Shown one piece after another: positions 1-7,717 of a DNA stretch of 64,000 nt (within the stretch, counting starts at the first letter, position 1; each line of letters opens with the position of its first letter). The notes under the pieces are model-generated. The model had not been told where the DNA came from and did not search any database. It was given only the letters and a program-made list of their open reading frames with translations. The position numbers and the translations under genes are program-made. Source of the stretch: Agrobacterium larrymoorei. GTDB taxonomy: Bacteria; Pseudomonadota; Alphaproteobacteria; Rhizobiales; Rhizobiaceae. The stretch spans positions 146,540-210,539 of the forward strand of contig NZ_JAAMFB010000009.1 in the NCBI RefSeq assembly GCF_013322225.1, written 5' to 3'.

Positions 1-285
1 CTACCCGCGCGCAGCGTGGTTGTCCTCCATGCCATGCGCGCTGCCATGCTGCCAGTCGTGTCGTATCTTGCACCCTGCGCCGCAGCGCTTTTGACAGGTT
101 CAGCCGTTATAGAAACCATCTTCACCATTCCAGGTGTCGGCCGCTATTTCGTGCTGGGCGCCATTAATCGTGACTATACGCTGGTCATGGGAACCGTCGT
201 TCTCATCGCCATCTTCGTCATTGTTTTCAATCTTGTGGTCGATATTCTTTACGGCCTTCTTGATCCGAGGGTCAGACATGACTGA
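1..285 (+). CDS. Oligopeptide ABC transporter permease, OppB/DppB type (5'-truncated by window edge)
   Basis: The reading frame is open from base 1, so this is the last 94 codons of a gene beginning outside the window. The visible part holds the end of the cytoplasmic EAA loop (HAMRAAMLPVVSYL) and the last membrane segments, and ends in LVVDILYGLLDPRVRHD, the usual C-terminus of inner-membrane permeases of the peptide/nickel (OppB/DppB) family. The stop overlaps the start of the next permease by 8 bp, so the two are translationally coupled. The substrate cannot be read from this fragment; peptide is inferred from family and operon layout. Confidence 0.85.
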   Translation, partial: LPARSVVVLHAMRAAMLPVVSYLAPCAAALLTGSAVIETIFTIPGVGRYFVLGAINRDYTLVMGTVVLIAIFVIVFNLVVDILYGLLDPRVRHD

Positions 286-1408
286 TATCCCCGGCACCAT
301 TGCACCTGCCGCTACGGTCAAAAGCCGAAGCCTCTTCCAGCTCGCAGCCCTGCGCTTCCGCCGCAACAAGGCGGCGATGGCCGGTTCCATCATGCTGGTG
401 CTGATCACCCTGTTTTCGTTTATGGGACCGCATTTTCTCACCCATACTTACGATCAGGTGTTTTCGTCCTATGTGTCCGTTTCTCCGAGCCTTGAGCCCC
501 GGCCGGACGTGAACAACCTCCAAGACGTCATGGAGGATGTTGCAGCACGAGCGCGGGTTGAATTGAAGGAATTTGCCGTTGAAGGCCAAACCTTCACCGC
601 AACCGTGACATCCTCCAACGAGATCGACCCGCGCACCACCCGTTATTTCGACCGTGCCAACGAATTCGAAAATACCAAGGTCGTTGCCACGGAAGATGAA
701 GGGCGCACGCTAAAGCTCGAAGGCGATGTGAACCGCGAATACTTCTTCTTCGGCACCGACAGCAACGGGCGCGACCTTCTCGCGCGCGTCATGCTCGGCG
801 GCCAGATTTCCATCGCGGTCGGCGTACTCGCCAGCCTCGTTTCGCTCGGCATCGGCGTCGTTTATGGCGCGACTGCGGGCTACATCGGCGGTCGTGTCGA
901 CAACGTCATGATGCGTTTCGTGGAAATCCTCTATTCGCTGCCCTTCGTGTTCCTCGTCGTCGTCCTCGTCGTGTTCTTCGGGCGCAGTTTCATTCTCATC
1001 TTTCTGGTGATAGGTGCGGTGGAATGGCTGGACATGGCGCGTATCGTGCGTGGCCAGACGCTTGCACTGAAACGGCGCGAGTTCGTGGGTGCGGCTCAAG
1101 CCCTGGGTCTTACCGACTGGCAGATCATTCGCCGCCACATCATCCCAAACACCATCGGCCCCGTTGTGGTGTTCGTTACGGTTGTCGTGCCGAAGGTCAT
1201 TCTTCTGGAAAGCTTCCTCTCCTTCCTCGGTCTCGGTGTTCAGGCACCGTTGACGAGCTGGGGGGCGTTGATTTCGGAAGGCGCGCAGAATATCCAGTCT
1301 GCGCCGTGGCTGCTGATATTCCCGGCGACCTTCTTCGTACTGACGCTGTTTTCGCTGAATTTCGTGGGTGACGGGTTGCGCGATGCGCTCGATCCAAAGG
1401 ATCGCTGA
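278..1408 (+). CDS. Oligopeptide ABC transporter permease, OppC type, with large periplasmic insertion
   Basis: A 376-residue inner-membrane permease, partner of the upstream OppB-type protein. The start at 278 was chosen because it overlaps the preceding stop and gives the expected short cytoplasmic N-terminus before the first membrane segment (about residues 31-52). Residues about 55-150 form a hydrophilic insertion between membrane helix 1 and the FGTDSNGRDLLARV motif; ordinary DppC proteins of about 280-300 residues lack it. The EAA loop (about residues 260-280, EFVGAAQALGLTDWQIIRRH) contacts the ATPase. The C-terminus GDGLRDALDPKDR is canonical. The family is certain; the role of the insertion is unknown. 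Confidence 0.92.
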   Translation: MTDIPGTIAPAATVKSRSLFQLAALRFRRNKAAMAGSIMLVLITLFSFMGPHFLTHTYDQVFSSYVSVSPSLEPRPDVNNLQDVMEDVAARARVELKEFAVEGQTFTATVTSSNEIDPRTTRYFDRANEFENTKVVATEDEGRTLKLEGDVNREYFFFGTDSNGRDLLARVMLGGQISIAVGVLASLVSLGIGVVYGATAGYIGGRVDNVMMRFVEILYSLPFVFLVVVLVVFFGRSFILIFLVIGAVEWLDMARIVRGQTLALKRREFVGAAQALGLTDWQIIRRHIIPNTIGPVVVFVTVVVPKVILLESFLSFLGLGVQAPLTSWGALISEGAQNIQSAPWLLIFPATFFVLTLFSLNFVGDGLRDALDPKDR

Positions 1409-1409
1409 C

Positions 1410-3020
1410 ATGGACAAGACATCTGAAACAATCCTGACAGTTCGCAATCTCAAGGTCGATTTCACCACGCCCGATGGCACGGTGAATGCCGTGAAAGGCA
1501 TCGATCTTGATGTGAAACAGGGCGAAACCCTTGCCGTCGTCGGTGAGTCCGGGTCCGGCAAAAGTCAGACGATGATGGGTATCATGGGGCTGCTCGCCTC
1601 CAATGGTCAGATTCATGGCTCGGCGAAATATCGCGGACGTGAACTCGTCGGTCTGCCGGTGAAAGCACTCAACGACATTCGCGGCGCAAAGATCACCATG
1701 ATCTTTCAGGAGCCGATGACGTCGCTCGATCCACTTTACCGTATCGGTGCGCAGATCGCCGAGCCGATCATCCATCATCGCGGAAGCGGCAAGAAGGAAG
1801 CGCGCGCTCGTGTTCTGGAACTTCTCAAGCTGGTCGGAATTCCTGACCCTGAACGTCGTATCGACAGCTATCCCCATGAGCTTTCCGGCGGTCAGCGTCA
1901 GCGCGTCATGATCGCAATGGCGTTGGCGAATGAGCCGGACATCCTGATTGCCGACGAGCCGACCACGGCGCTTGACGTGACCATTCAGGCACAAATCCTC
2001 GATTTGCTGAAGTCGTTGCAGCAGCGCTTCGGCATGGCGGTTGTGCTGATCACCCACGACCTCGGCGTCGTCAGGCATTTTGCTGACCGGGTTGCCGTGA
2101 TGCGCCGTGGCGAAATCGTCGAGAAAGGCACGACCGAAGATATCTTCGAGCGCCCGCAGGCGGATTACACGAAGATGCTTCTTGATGCCGAGCCGAGCGG
2201 TCACAAGCCGCCGGTTGGCAGCGAGGCTCCTGTCGTTCTTTCCGGTCAACGCGTCACAGTGGATTACGAAATCCCCGGGGGGCTCTTTTCCAAGGCCAGC
2301 GCCTTTCGCGCGGTAGATGGCGTTAATGTCAATCTGCGCCAGGGCCAAACGATCGGCATCGTCGGGGAGTCGGGATCTGGAAAATCCACGCTTGGACGTG
2401 CGCTTTTGCGTCTCGCCCCCGCAAGCGGTCGCATCCTGTTCGGAAAGCAGGACATTTCGCGACTGGACAGAAAAGCCATGCGTCCGCTACGGCGTCAGTT
2501 GCAACTTGTGTTTCAGGACCCTTATGGCTCGCTCTCACCGCGCCAGACAGTGGGCGAAATCATCACTGAAGGCCTCTTCGTGCATGAGCCACAGCTGAGC
2601 CGCGCCGAACGCGACAAGCGGGCGATCGAGGCGTTGACGGAAGTCGGCCTCGACCCCGCGGCGCGCAACCGTTATCCGCACGAGTTTTCCGGCGGCCAGC
2701 GCCAGCGCATCGCTATTGCCCGCGCGATCATTCTCAAGCCTGATGTCGTTATTCTCGATGAGCCGACGTCGGCCCTCGACCGTTCCGTGCAGGGGCAGGT
2801 GATCGACCTGTTGCGTGAGCTGCAGAAGACGCACGGCCTATCCTACATCTTTATCAGTCACGATCTTTCCGTCATCAAGGCTATTTCGGACTATGTGATC
2901 GTGATGAAGGACGGAAAGATCGTAGAGGAGGGCGAAACCGACGCGATCTTTAACGATCCGGCGGCAGAGTATACCAAGACGCTCATCAAATCGGCCTTCA
3001 CTGCGGATGCCGCAGCCTGA
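1410..3020 (+). CDS. Oligopeptide ABC transporter ATP-binding protein (fused OppD-OppF type)
   Basis: A 536-residue protein with two complete ABC ATPase domains in tandem, supplying energy to the two upstream permeases. Each half has a Walker A motif (GESGSGKSQ and GESGSGKST), a signature (LSGGQRQRV and FSGGQRQRI) and a Walker B (ILIADEPTT and VVILDEPTS), plus the OppD/F C-terminal extension. The in-frame ATG at 1410, one base after the permease stop, is preferred to the ATG at 1368, which would run back through the permease gene. Gene order B-C-DF without a binding protein in view suggests the solute-binding gene lies to the left of the window. Confidence 0.93.
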   Translation: MDKTSETILTVRNLKVDFTTPDGTVNAVKGIDLDVKQGETLAVVGESGSGKSQTMMGIMGLLASNGQIHGSAKYRGRELVGLPVKALNDIRGAKITMIFQEPMTSLDPLYRIGAQIAEPIIHHRGSGKKEARARVLELLKLVGIPDPERRIDSYPHELSGGQRQRVMIAMALANEPDILIADEPTTALDVTIQAQILDLLKSLQQRFGMAVVLITHDLGVVRHFADRVAVMRRGEIVEKGTTEDIFERPQADYTKMLLDAEPSGHKPPVGSEAPVVLSGQRVTVDYEIPGGLFSKASAFRAVDGVNVNLRQGQTIGIVGESGSGKSTLGRALLRLAPASGRILFGKQDISRLDRKAMRPLRRQLQLVFQDPYGSLSPRQTVGEIITEGLFVHEPQLSRAERDKRAIEALTEVGLDPAARNRYPHEFSGGQRQRIAIARAIILKPDVVILDEPTSALDRSVQGQVIDLLRELQKTHGLSYIFISHDLSVIKAISDYVIVMKDGKIVEEGETDAIFNDPAAEYTKTLIKSAFTADAAA

Positions 3021-3028
3021 GAAGCAAT

Positions 3029-3053
3029 GGGCCTTGCTGATTTTGCAAGGCCC
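3029..3053 (+). terminator. Hairpin after the opp operon
   Basis: GGGCCTTGC and GCAAGGCCC form a perfect 9-bp stem around a 7-base loop directly behind the ATPase stop. No T-run follows, so it may act as an mRNA-stabilising end or a weak terminator. Confidence 0.6.
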
Positions 3054-3073
3054 TAACAGGCCCTTTAAAAATA

Positions 3074-3122
3074 TGATATTCTAACTCAAGTAATTGTAGA
3101 TCGGTATAACCGCTGCTATAGC
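3074..3122 (+). promoter_or_regulatory. Putative iron-controlled promoter of the has locus (TGA-N9-TCA box plus sigma70-like -35/-10)
   Basis: TGATATTCTAACTCA (3074-3088) fits the TGA-N9-TCA pattern known as the IRO box bound by RirA in rhizobia. Six bases downstream lies TTGTAG (3094-3099), then a 17-base spacer and TATAGC (3117-3122), a passable sigma70-type promoter. The position in front of a haem-uptake sigma factor makes iron repression plausible. The six fixed bases alone are weak evidence. Confidence 0.4.
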
Positions 3123-3204
3123 GTATGCAACTCTGCACCTTATGCAGGTATAAGTCGCATTTGAAATTTTGCCGGTTCAGGCAACGGTAGTCGGTATTCA
3201 CCAG

Positions 3205-3705
3205 ATGGGCATACGGGAAGACGATAAGCGTTATTCGGTTTACGCCGCGCACCGCCTTGACCTCATCCGCTATGCCACGCCTATTCTGGGGTCGCGCGAA
3301 GATGCAGAGGAAATTGTTCAGGAAGCCTTCCTGAAGTTCGTGCCGCAACAGGCCGAGACGCCGCATTCTCTGAAAGCCTATCTCTTTCGCATTGTCCGCA
3401 ATCTGGCGCTCGATGTGCGCAAGCGGCGGCGTTACGATCTGCGCGAGAGGCCGGACGACACGCCTTTCTGGGGATTGCCGCAGGACCACCGCACACCGGA
3501 AGATCATGCGCTTTTCTGTGATGAGGTGAGACAGGTCACCAGCATTTTAGCGACTCTGCCGGAAAACGTGCGGGTGGCGCTAGAGATGCATCGTTTCGGT
3601 GGCTACGGGCTTGAAGAGATTGCCAAGCATCTCGGCACATCCGTTGCCAGCGTTCACAGGCTGATAAGAACCGGGCTTGCGGAAATAGCGAGACAATTGA
3701 CATGA
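3205..3705 (+). CDS. hasI: ECF-family RNA polymerase sigma factor, FecI/HasI type
   Basis: A 166-residue sigma factor with region 2 (DAEEIVQEAFLKF; LKAYLFRIVRNLALDVRKRR, about residues 33-80) and region 4 (LPENVRVALEMHRFGGYGLEEIAKHL, ending in a helix-turn-helix, about 110-160). FecI-type factors recruit RNA polymerase to TonB-receptor operons when the receptor is loaded. It is followed by an anti-sigma gene, a TonB receptor with signalling domain and a hemophore gene, the hasI-hasS-hasR-hasA order of Serratia. The ATG at 3205 is used; a TTG at 3169 would add 12 residues of non-conserved sequence, and neither start has a strong ribosome site. The Has assignment is by context. Confidence 0.82.
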   Translation: MGIREDDKRYSVYAAHRLDLIRYATPILGSREDAEEIVQEAFLKFVPQQAETPHSLKAYLFRIVRNLALDVRKRRRYDLRERPDDTPFWGLPQDHRTPEDHALFCDEVRQVTSILATLPENVRVALEMHRFGGYGLEEIAKHLGTSVASVHRLIRTGLAEIARQLT

Positions 3706-3831
3706 AAATGCAGCGTCTTCGTAAATCCGTGAAAAATTACCCAGCCCAAATCGTCTCTTTCATCAAAGGCTTTAGAATGCAGGCAATTCGGGCAGAAGCG
3801 AGCTTCCATGTTGGTTGAGGGTGACAAACAT

Positions 3832-4821
3832 ATGCGGGATGGAAAGCGCGTCGATCTCTTCGATGAGGCTGCCGACTGGTTCATGCGTCTGGAAAACAAT
3901 GATCAGGATGCGCTACTGCTCGCGGATTTCGCTTTATGGCTGGACACAAGCTCTGACCATCGCCTTGCATGGGAAAAGACCTGTCGCGTGTGGAGTGCGC
4001 TAGGATCGTTCGAAGTCACCGAGCCGGTGAGGGATCATCCTGCCATCAGTCCATCGGCCATGCCGCGCCGTCGAAGCGGCGTTGTTCGCCGCAGATTTTC
4101 ACGGGCTGCAAAGGGCGTCGCCGTTCTTACTGTACTCTGTCTTGGCATCTTGGTTTGGCCAGATGCAAGCCTGCGTCTGTGGGCCGACTATGTGACTGCA
4201 AATATGGAAACCCGGACGATAGCGCTTCAGGACGGCACCCAGGTCACGCTCGCACCGGAAAGCGCAATCGCCATCGATTATCAACCTGGCAGGCGCGGGG
4301 TCACGCTGCTGGCCGGCGAGGCCTATTTCGATGTGAAAAAGGATGAAGACCAACCCTTCACCGTTCAAGCCCGGGACATGAAAGTCGAGGTTCTCGGTAC
4401 TGCTTTCGATATTCAAATGTCAGAGCAAAAAACGAGTGTTGCTTTGGAGCGTGGCTCAGTGCGGGCAACTGTCGGTGATGGAACATCCATGCCGCCCCAA
4501 TTACTGGCACCCGGAGAAAGAGTGGTGCTGGACGAGGTTTCAGGGGGGATTCAGCGGCAGAATATCGATGTCGCTGAGATCGCGGCATGGCGGCAGGGCC
4601 AGCTTTATGTCGTCGATGAAACTGTCGGGAGCGTTATCGATATGATCCGTCCATACCATCCGGCCTGGATTTCCATTCCTGATTCAACCTTGGCAAACAG
4701 CCGCGTCACAGGCTTTTACAATCTGGCCAAGCCCGATGAAGCAATTGAGGCACTTGTCAGTCCATATGGCGGCAAAATTCGTGCCGTGGCGAATACTGCA
4801 CGCATTGTCTCCCGCTTCTGA
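3832..4821 (+). CDS. hasS: FecR-family anti-sigma factor, HasS type
   Basis: An inner-membrane sigma regulator of 329 residues. The N-terminal cytoplasmic part (about 1-70; DEAADWFMRL ... FALWLDTSSDHRLAW) is the domain that holds the sigma factor. One membrane segment follows (about 93-110; VAVLTVLCLGILVW), then the periplasmic FecR domain (about 120-220; TIALQDGTQVTLAPESAI, GEAYFDV, VLGTAFDIQ) and a C-terminal part resembling a receptor-side STN fold that contacts HasR. The ATG at 3832 has GAGGGTGA at good spacing; an upstream ATG at 3808 is less well placed. It should pass the haem-loaded HasR signal to HasI. Family is certain, partner inferred from adjacency. Confidence 0.82.
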   Translation: MRDGKRVDLFDEAADWFMRLENNDQDALLLADFALWLDTSSDHRLAWEKTCRVWSALGSFEVTEPVRDHPAISPSAMPRRRSGVVRRRFSRAAKGVAVLTVLCLGILVWPDASLRLWADYVTANMETRTIALQDGTQVTLAPESAIAIDYQPGRRGVTLLAGEAYFDVKKDEDQPFTVQARDMKVEVLGTAFDIQMSEQKTSVALERGSVRATVGDGTSMPPQLLAPGERVVLDEVSGGIQRQNIDVAEIAAWRQGQLYVVDETVGSVIDMIRPYHPAWISIPDSTLANSRVTGFYNLAKPDEAIEALVSPYGGKIRAVANTARIVSRF

Positions 4822-4903
4822 TCTAAATAAAATCATTTATTTTCAAGTGTTTATGATTTATCCGACTTTTCTCTGAAAAAAACTCACGCCCCGCTCGTCT
4901 TTT

Positions 4904-4924
4904 TGTTGAATGTAAAAATCAACA
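4904..4924 (+). promoter_or_regulatory. Second TGA-N9-TCA (IRO-like) palindrome, upstream of hasR
   Basis: TGTTGA and TCAACA flank a 9-base A/T-rich centre, containing TGA-N9-TCA at 4907-4921, 30 bp before the receptor start. The match extends to six-base arms, which is stronger than the box in front of hasI. A RirA-type operator or a sigma-dependent control site is inferred. Confidence 0.4.
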
Positions 4925-4954
4925 TTTGTTATGATGGCATTGGGACGGGGTATT

Positions 4955-7591
4955 ATGGGGTACGGGTACGCAGCGCAGACGAAAAGGCGGGCTTCACTAA
5001 AAGCAGGCCGTCGCTTTTTCCTCTTGGCTGGAACGGCAGTGGCCGTAATTTTAGGAAGTGTCGACACTCAGGCGCAAACCAATGCATCGGCAGAAGCGTC
5101 ACAGCCGCAGAGACGTGCATTCAACATTCCGGCGCAGCCGCTTTCAGCAGCCGTCGGTACATTCGGACGTCAGTCCGGCTTGCAGATCACTCTGGCTGCT
5201 GCAAATGCAGGAAGCGTGCGCACGAACGCGATCACGGGTAGCTTCACGGCAAGGGAAGCACTTTCCCGTCTGCTGGACGGCACCGGCGTCGCTTACCGCC
5301 TGTCCGGAAGCAGCGTCATAATCGGCAGCACCGCAACAAGCTCTTCCGAAGTATCCGCGGATGGCTCGACCGTTCTGGAAACCATTGTCGTCAGCGGCAA
5401 GACGGACCGCAATGCGGCAACGGGTTCTGGCTTTCAGGGAACTCCGGACTGGGTTTATGAAACGCCAGCGAGTGTGAGCGTGGTTTCGCAGGAGGCGATA
5501 CAGAATTCAGGAGCACGCAGCGCGCGCGACGTTCTTGATCATGTTGCTGGCGTTCAGGTCAACCGCTCTGAATCACAGAAACCCGGCGTCCAGGTAAATA
5601 TTCGTGGTCTCCAAGACAATAATCGCGTCGTTTCGATGATCGATGGTGCGCGGCAGAATTTTCAGCGAGCGGGCCACGGTGGCTCCCAACAGGTGTTCGT
5701 CGACTCGTCCTTTATCCGCTCCGTAGAGATTGAAAAGACATCCGGCTCAGGTGTCGGTGGCGCAGGGTCTCTCGGAGGTTCTGTCAATTTTCGCTCAGTC
5801 AGCGCAGATGACGTTATAATGCCCGGCGAAAAGTGGGGCGGTACCGTAGCCGCTGGTAGCGGCACAAATGCCTTCAATTTCGACGGAAATGCCATCGCTG
5901 GCATCCGTTTTTCGGAAGACTTCTCGATCATAGGCGGCGTAAGCCATAAACGGCTGGGAGAGTACAAGGTTGGCTCGCGAAACAGCGAAAGGCTGACGAG
6001 CTGGGCGACCATCGTCGGTGACGAGGTCCTCTCAACCGGTTTCGACAGTGTCGGCACCCTGCTTAAGATTGAGGCCACGCCGATAGACGATGTGAAAATC
6101 GATGTGAGCTGGATGCGTTACGATATTGATTCTTCGTTGAGCGAAGGCACGCGCATCGACGACGAGGATTATCTCAACAACACGATTTCCTCTTCCCTTT
6201 CGTGGGACCCGGAATCGGAACTCATCGATCTCAAGGCGAAACTCTGGCTTTCCGACACGAAGAACGATGAGGTGCGCAATTACCTCGTGCCCGATTCCGT
6301 CTCTTACGGGATGAAGAGCTGGGGCGGTAGCATTGAAAATACGAGTCGTTTCGAGCTCCCGGTTGGAGCGCTTTCGCTGAATTATGGCGCGGAGGCATTC
6401 CGGGATGATGGTGAGACGGATGCAATATCACGCATCAATAGCTCGGGCATCGATGAAGCCTACGGCTACAAGGGCATGAACCCCTCTGGTCGCGCAGATA
6501 TGGCAAGTGGCTTCTTTAACGCAACCTTGGAACATGACGAATGGCTCACGGTGCAGGGTGGCCTGCGATATGACCATTATAGTCTTAAGGGTTCGACACA
6601 GATCGCTGCCCCGGGCAGGTTGATCGTCGTGAGTCCAGGCGGATGTGACCTGTGGGACGATTTTGATCCAACATTTTGTATCATTCCAATCGACCCGGTT
6701 CTGGGGCAGGGCCCTGCGCAGATAAGTAATTTCAATGCCGACAAATCTGGCGGCGCTCTACTCCCTTCGGCGTCGGTCTCGATCAAGCCATTCGATTGGC
6801 TCCAACCCTTCGCAACATACAAGGAGAGCTACCGTCCACCGTCCATAATGGAAACGCTAATTTCTGGCGGACATCCAAATACGGATGCAACGGAAAACAT
6901 GCCGAACCCGAATTTGAGAGCCGAGCAGGGCAAGACATGGGAGGTCGGCGCCAATATCAAGACTGACGGGTTATTGTCGGCAGACGATAGTTTCCGCCTG
7001 AAGGCCGTCTGGTTCCGCCGCGATATTAAAGATTACATCGCAATGGCGCGTATCCACTACGAGCCATTCGAGCAAAATTATACCACCAACGTCAATCTCG
7101 ACGGGACCACGCGGATGCGGGGCCTGGAGCTTGAGGCAAATTATGATGTCGGGTTTGCCTATGGTGGTTTGTCCTATACGCGGACAGATACGGACCTCGC
7201 CAGCACGTACACTTATAATGGTCCGCCTGAACTCAATGCGGTCCCGGGTGGTGGCAACATCACTCGCGCGCCCATCATCTTCGTCGCGCCGAAGGAACGC
7301 TTTTCGCTGGACGCTGGCGTGCGCATGTTTGACGAGCGCTTCCTGCTCGGTGGACGCATGACCTATGTCCAGCAGACCATACCGACAGTTGGTGTTCTTG
7401 CCGGTACCTACACGTCTCCATACAGCTACAGAATCTACGACATTTACGGCTCTTACGCATTCAACGAGAACGCGAAACTGCGTTTTGCGGTGAACAACGT
7501 CACCGATGAAGCCTATTGGCCGTCGCTGGGAACAAGTGCGCTTCCTGCGCCGGGCAGAACGTTCACTGCCTCGCTGAATGTGAAATTCTAG
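4955..7591 (+). CDS. hasR: TonB-dependent haem/hemophore receptor with N-terminal signalling domain, HasR type
   Basis: An outer-membrane receptor of 878 residues that should take haem from the hemophore. In order: signal peptide to about residue 41 (ending DTQAQ), STN signalling domain (about 53-125) that contacts the anti-sigma factor, plug (about 150-285) and a 22-strand barrel ending in LNVKF. Haem-receptor hallmarks are visible: YRPPS (626-630) and NPNL (651-654) bracket His640 (SGGHP), equivalent to the FRAP/NPNL loop whose His binds haem in HasR/HemR. His241 (RAGHGG) lies where the plug-loop haem ligand is expected. The ATG at 4955 has an ACGGGG ribosome site; ATGs at 4931 and 4934 are possible. 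Hemophore rather than free-haem use is inferred from hasA next door. Confidence 0.85.
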   Translation: MGYGYAAQTKRRASLKAGRRFFLLAGTAVAVILGSVDTQAQTNASAEASQPQRRAFNIPAQPLSAAVGTFGRQSGLQITLAAANAGSVRTNAITGSFTAREALSRLLDGTGVAYRLSGSSVIIGSTATSSSEVSADGSTVLETIVVSGKTDRNAATGSGFQGTPDWVYETPASVSVVSQEAIQNSGARSARDVLDHVAGVQVNRSESQKPGVQVNIRGLQDNNRVVSMIDGARQNFQRAGHGGSQQVFVDSSFIRSVEIEKTSGSGVGGAGSLGGSVNFRSVSADDVIMPGEKWGGTVAAGSGTNAFNFDGNAIAGIRFSEDFSIIGGVSHKRLGEYKVGSRNSERLTSWATIVGDEVLSTGFDSVGTLLKIEATPIDDVKIDVSWMRYDIDSSLSEGTRIDDEDYLNNTISSSLSWDPESELIDLKAKLWLSDTKNDEVRNYLVPDSVSYGMKSWGGSIENTSRFELPVGALSLNYGAEAFRDDGETDAISRINSSGIDEAYGYKGMNPSGRADMASGFFNATLEHDEWLTVQGGLRYDHYSLKGSTQIAAPGRLIVVSPGGCDLWDDFDPTFCIIPIDPVLGQGPAQISNFNADKSGGALLPSASVSIKPFDWLQPFATYKESYRPPSIMETLISGGHPNTDATENMPNPNLRAEQGKTWEVGANIKTDGLLSADDSFRLKAVWFRRDIKDYIAMARIHYEPFEQNYTTNVNLDGTTRMRGLELEANYDVGFAYGGLSYTRTDTDLASTYTYNGPPELNAVPGGGNITRAPIIFVAPKERFSLDAGVRMFDERFLLGGRMTYVQQTIPTVGVLAGTYTSPYSYRIYDIYGSYAFNENAKLRFAVNNVTDEAYWPSLGTSALPAPGRTFTASLNVKF

Positions 7592-7655
7592 CGCCGTTTT
7601 CTTGGGGTTTGAAAACCCGACGCCATCGTTACGGTAGCAATATCGTGACCCGGAG

Positions 7656-7674
7656 GTTCGCTTTGGAAGCGGAC
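7656..7674 (+). other. Intercistronic stem-loop between hasR and hasA
   Basis: GTTCGCTT and AAGCGGAC form an 8-bp stem (one G-T pair) with a 3-base loop in the 126-bp gap. There is no T-run. Such hairpins commonly let a secreted product be made in excess over the upstream receptor by protecting a processed downstream mRNA; that function is inferred. Confidence 0.5.
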
Positions 7675-7717
7675 AATTAAGCAAAGTGCGAAAGCACAGA
7701 ACGAAAAGGATCAGGAA

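Noticed and set aside
710..1561. 283-residue open frame on the minus strand
   Set aside because: Antisense to the oppC and oppDF genes; composition rich in H, R, E and D with no domain motif, typical of a shadow frame.
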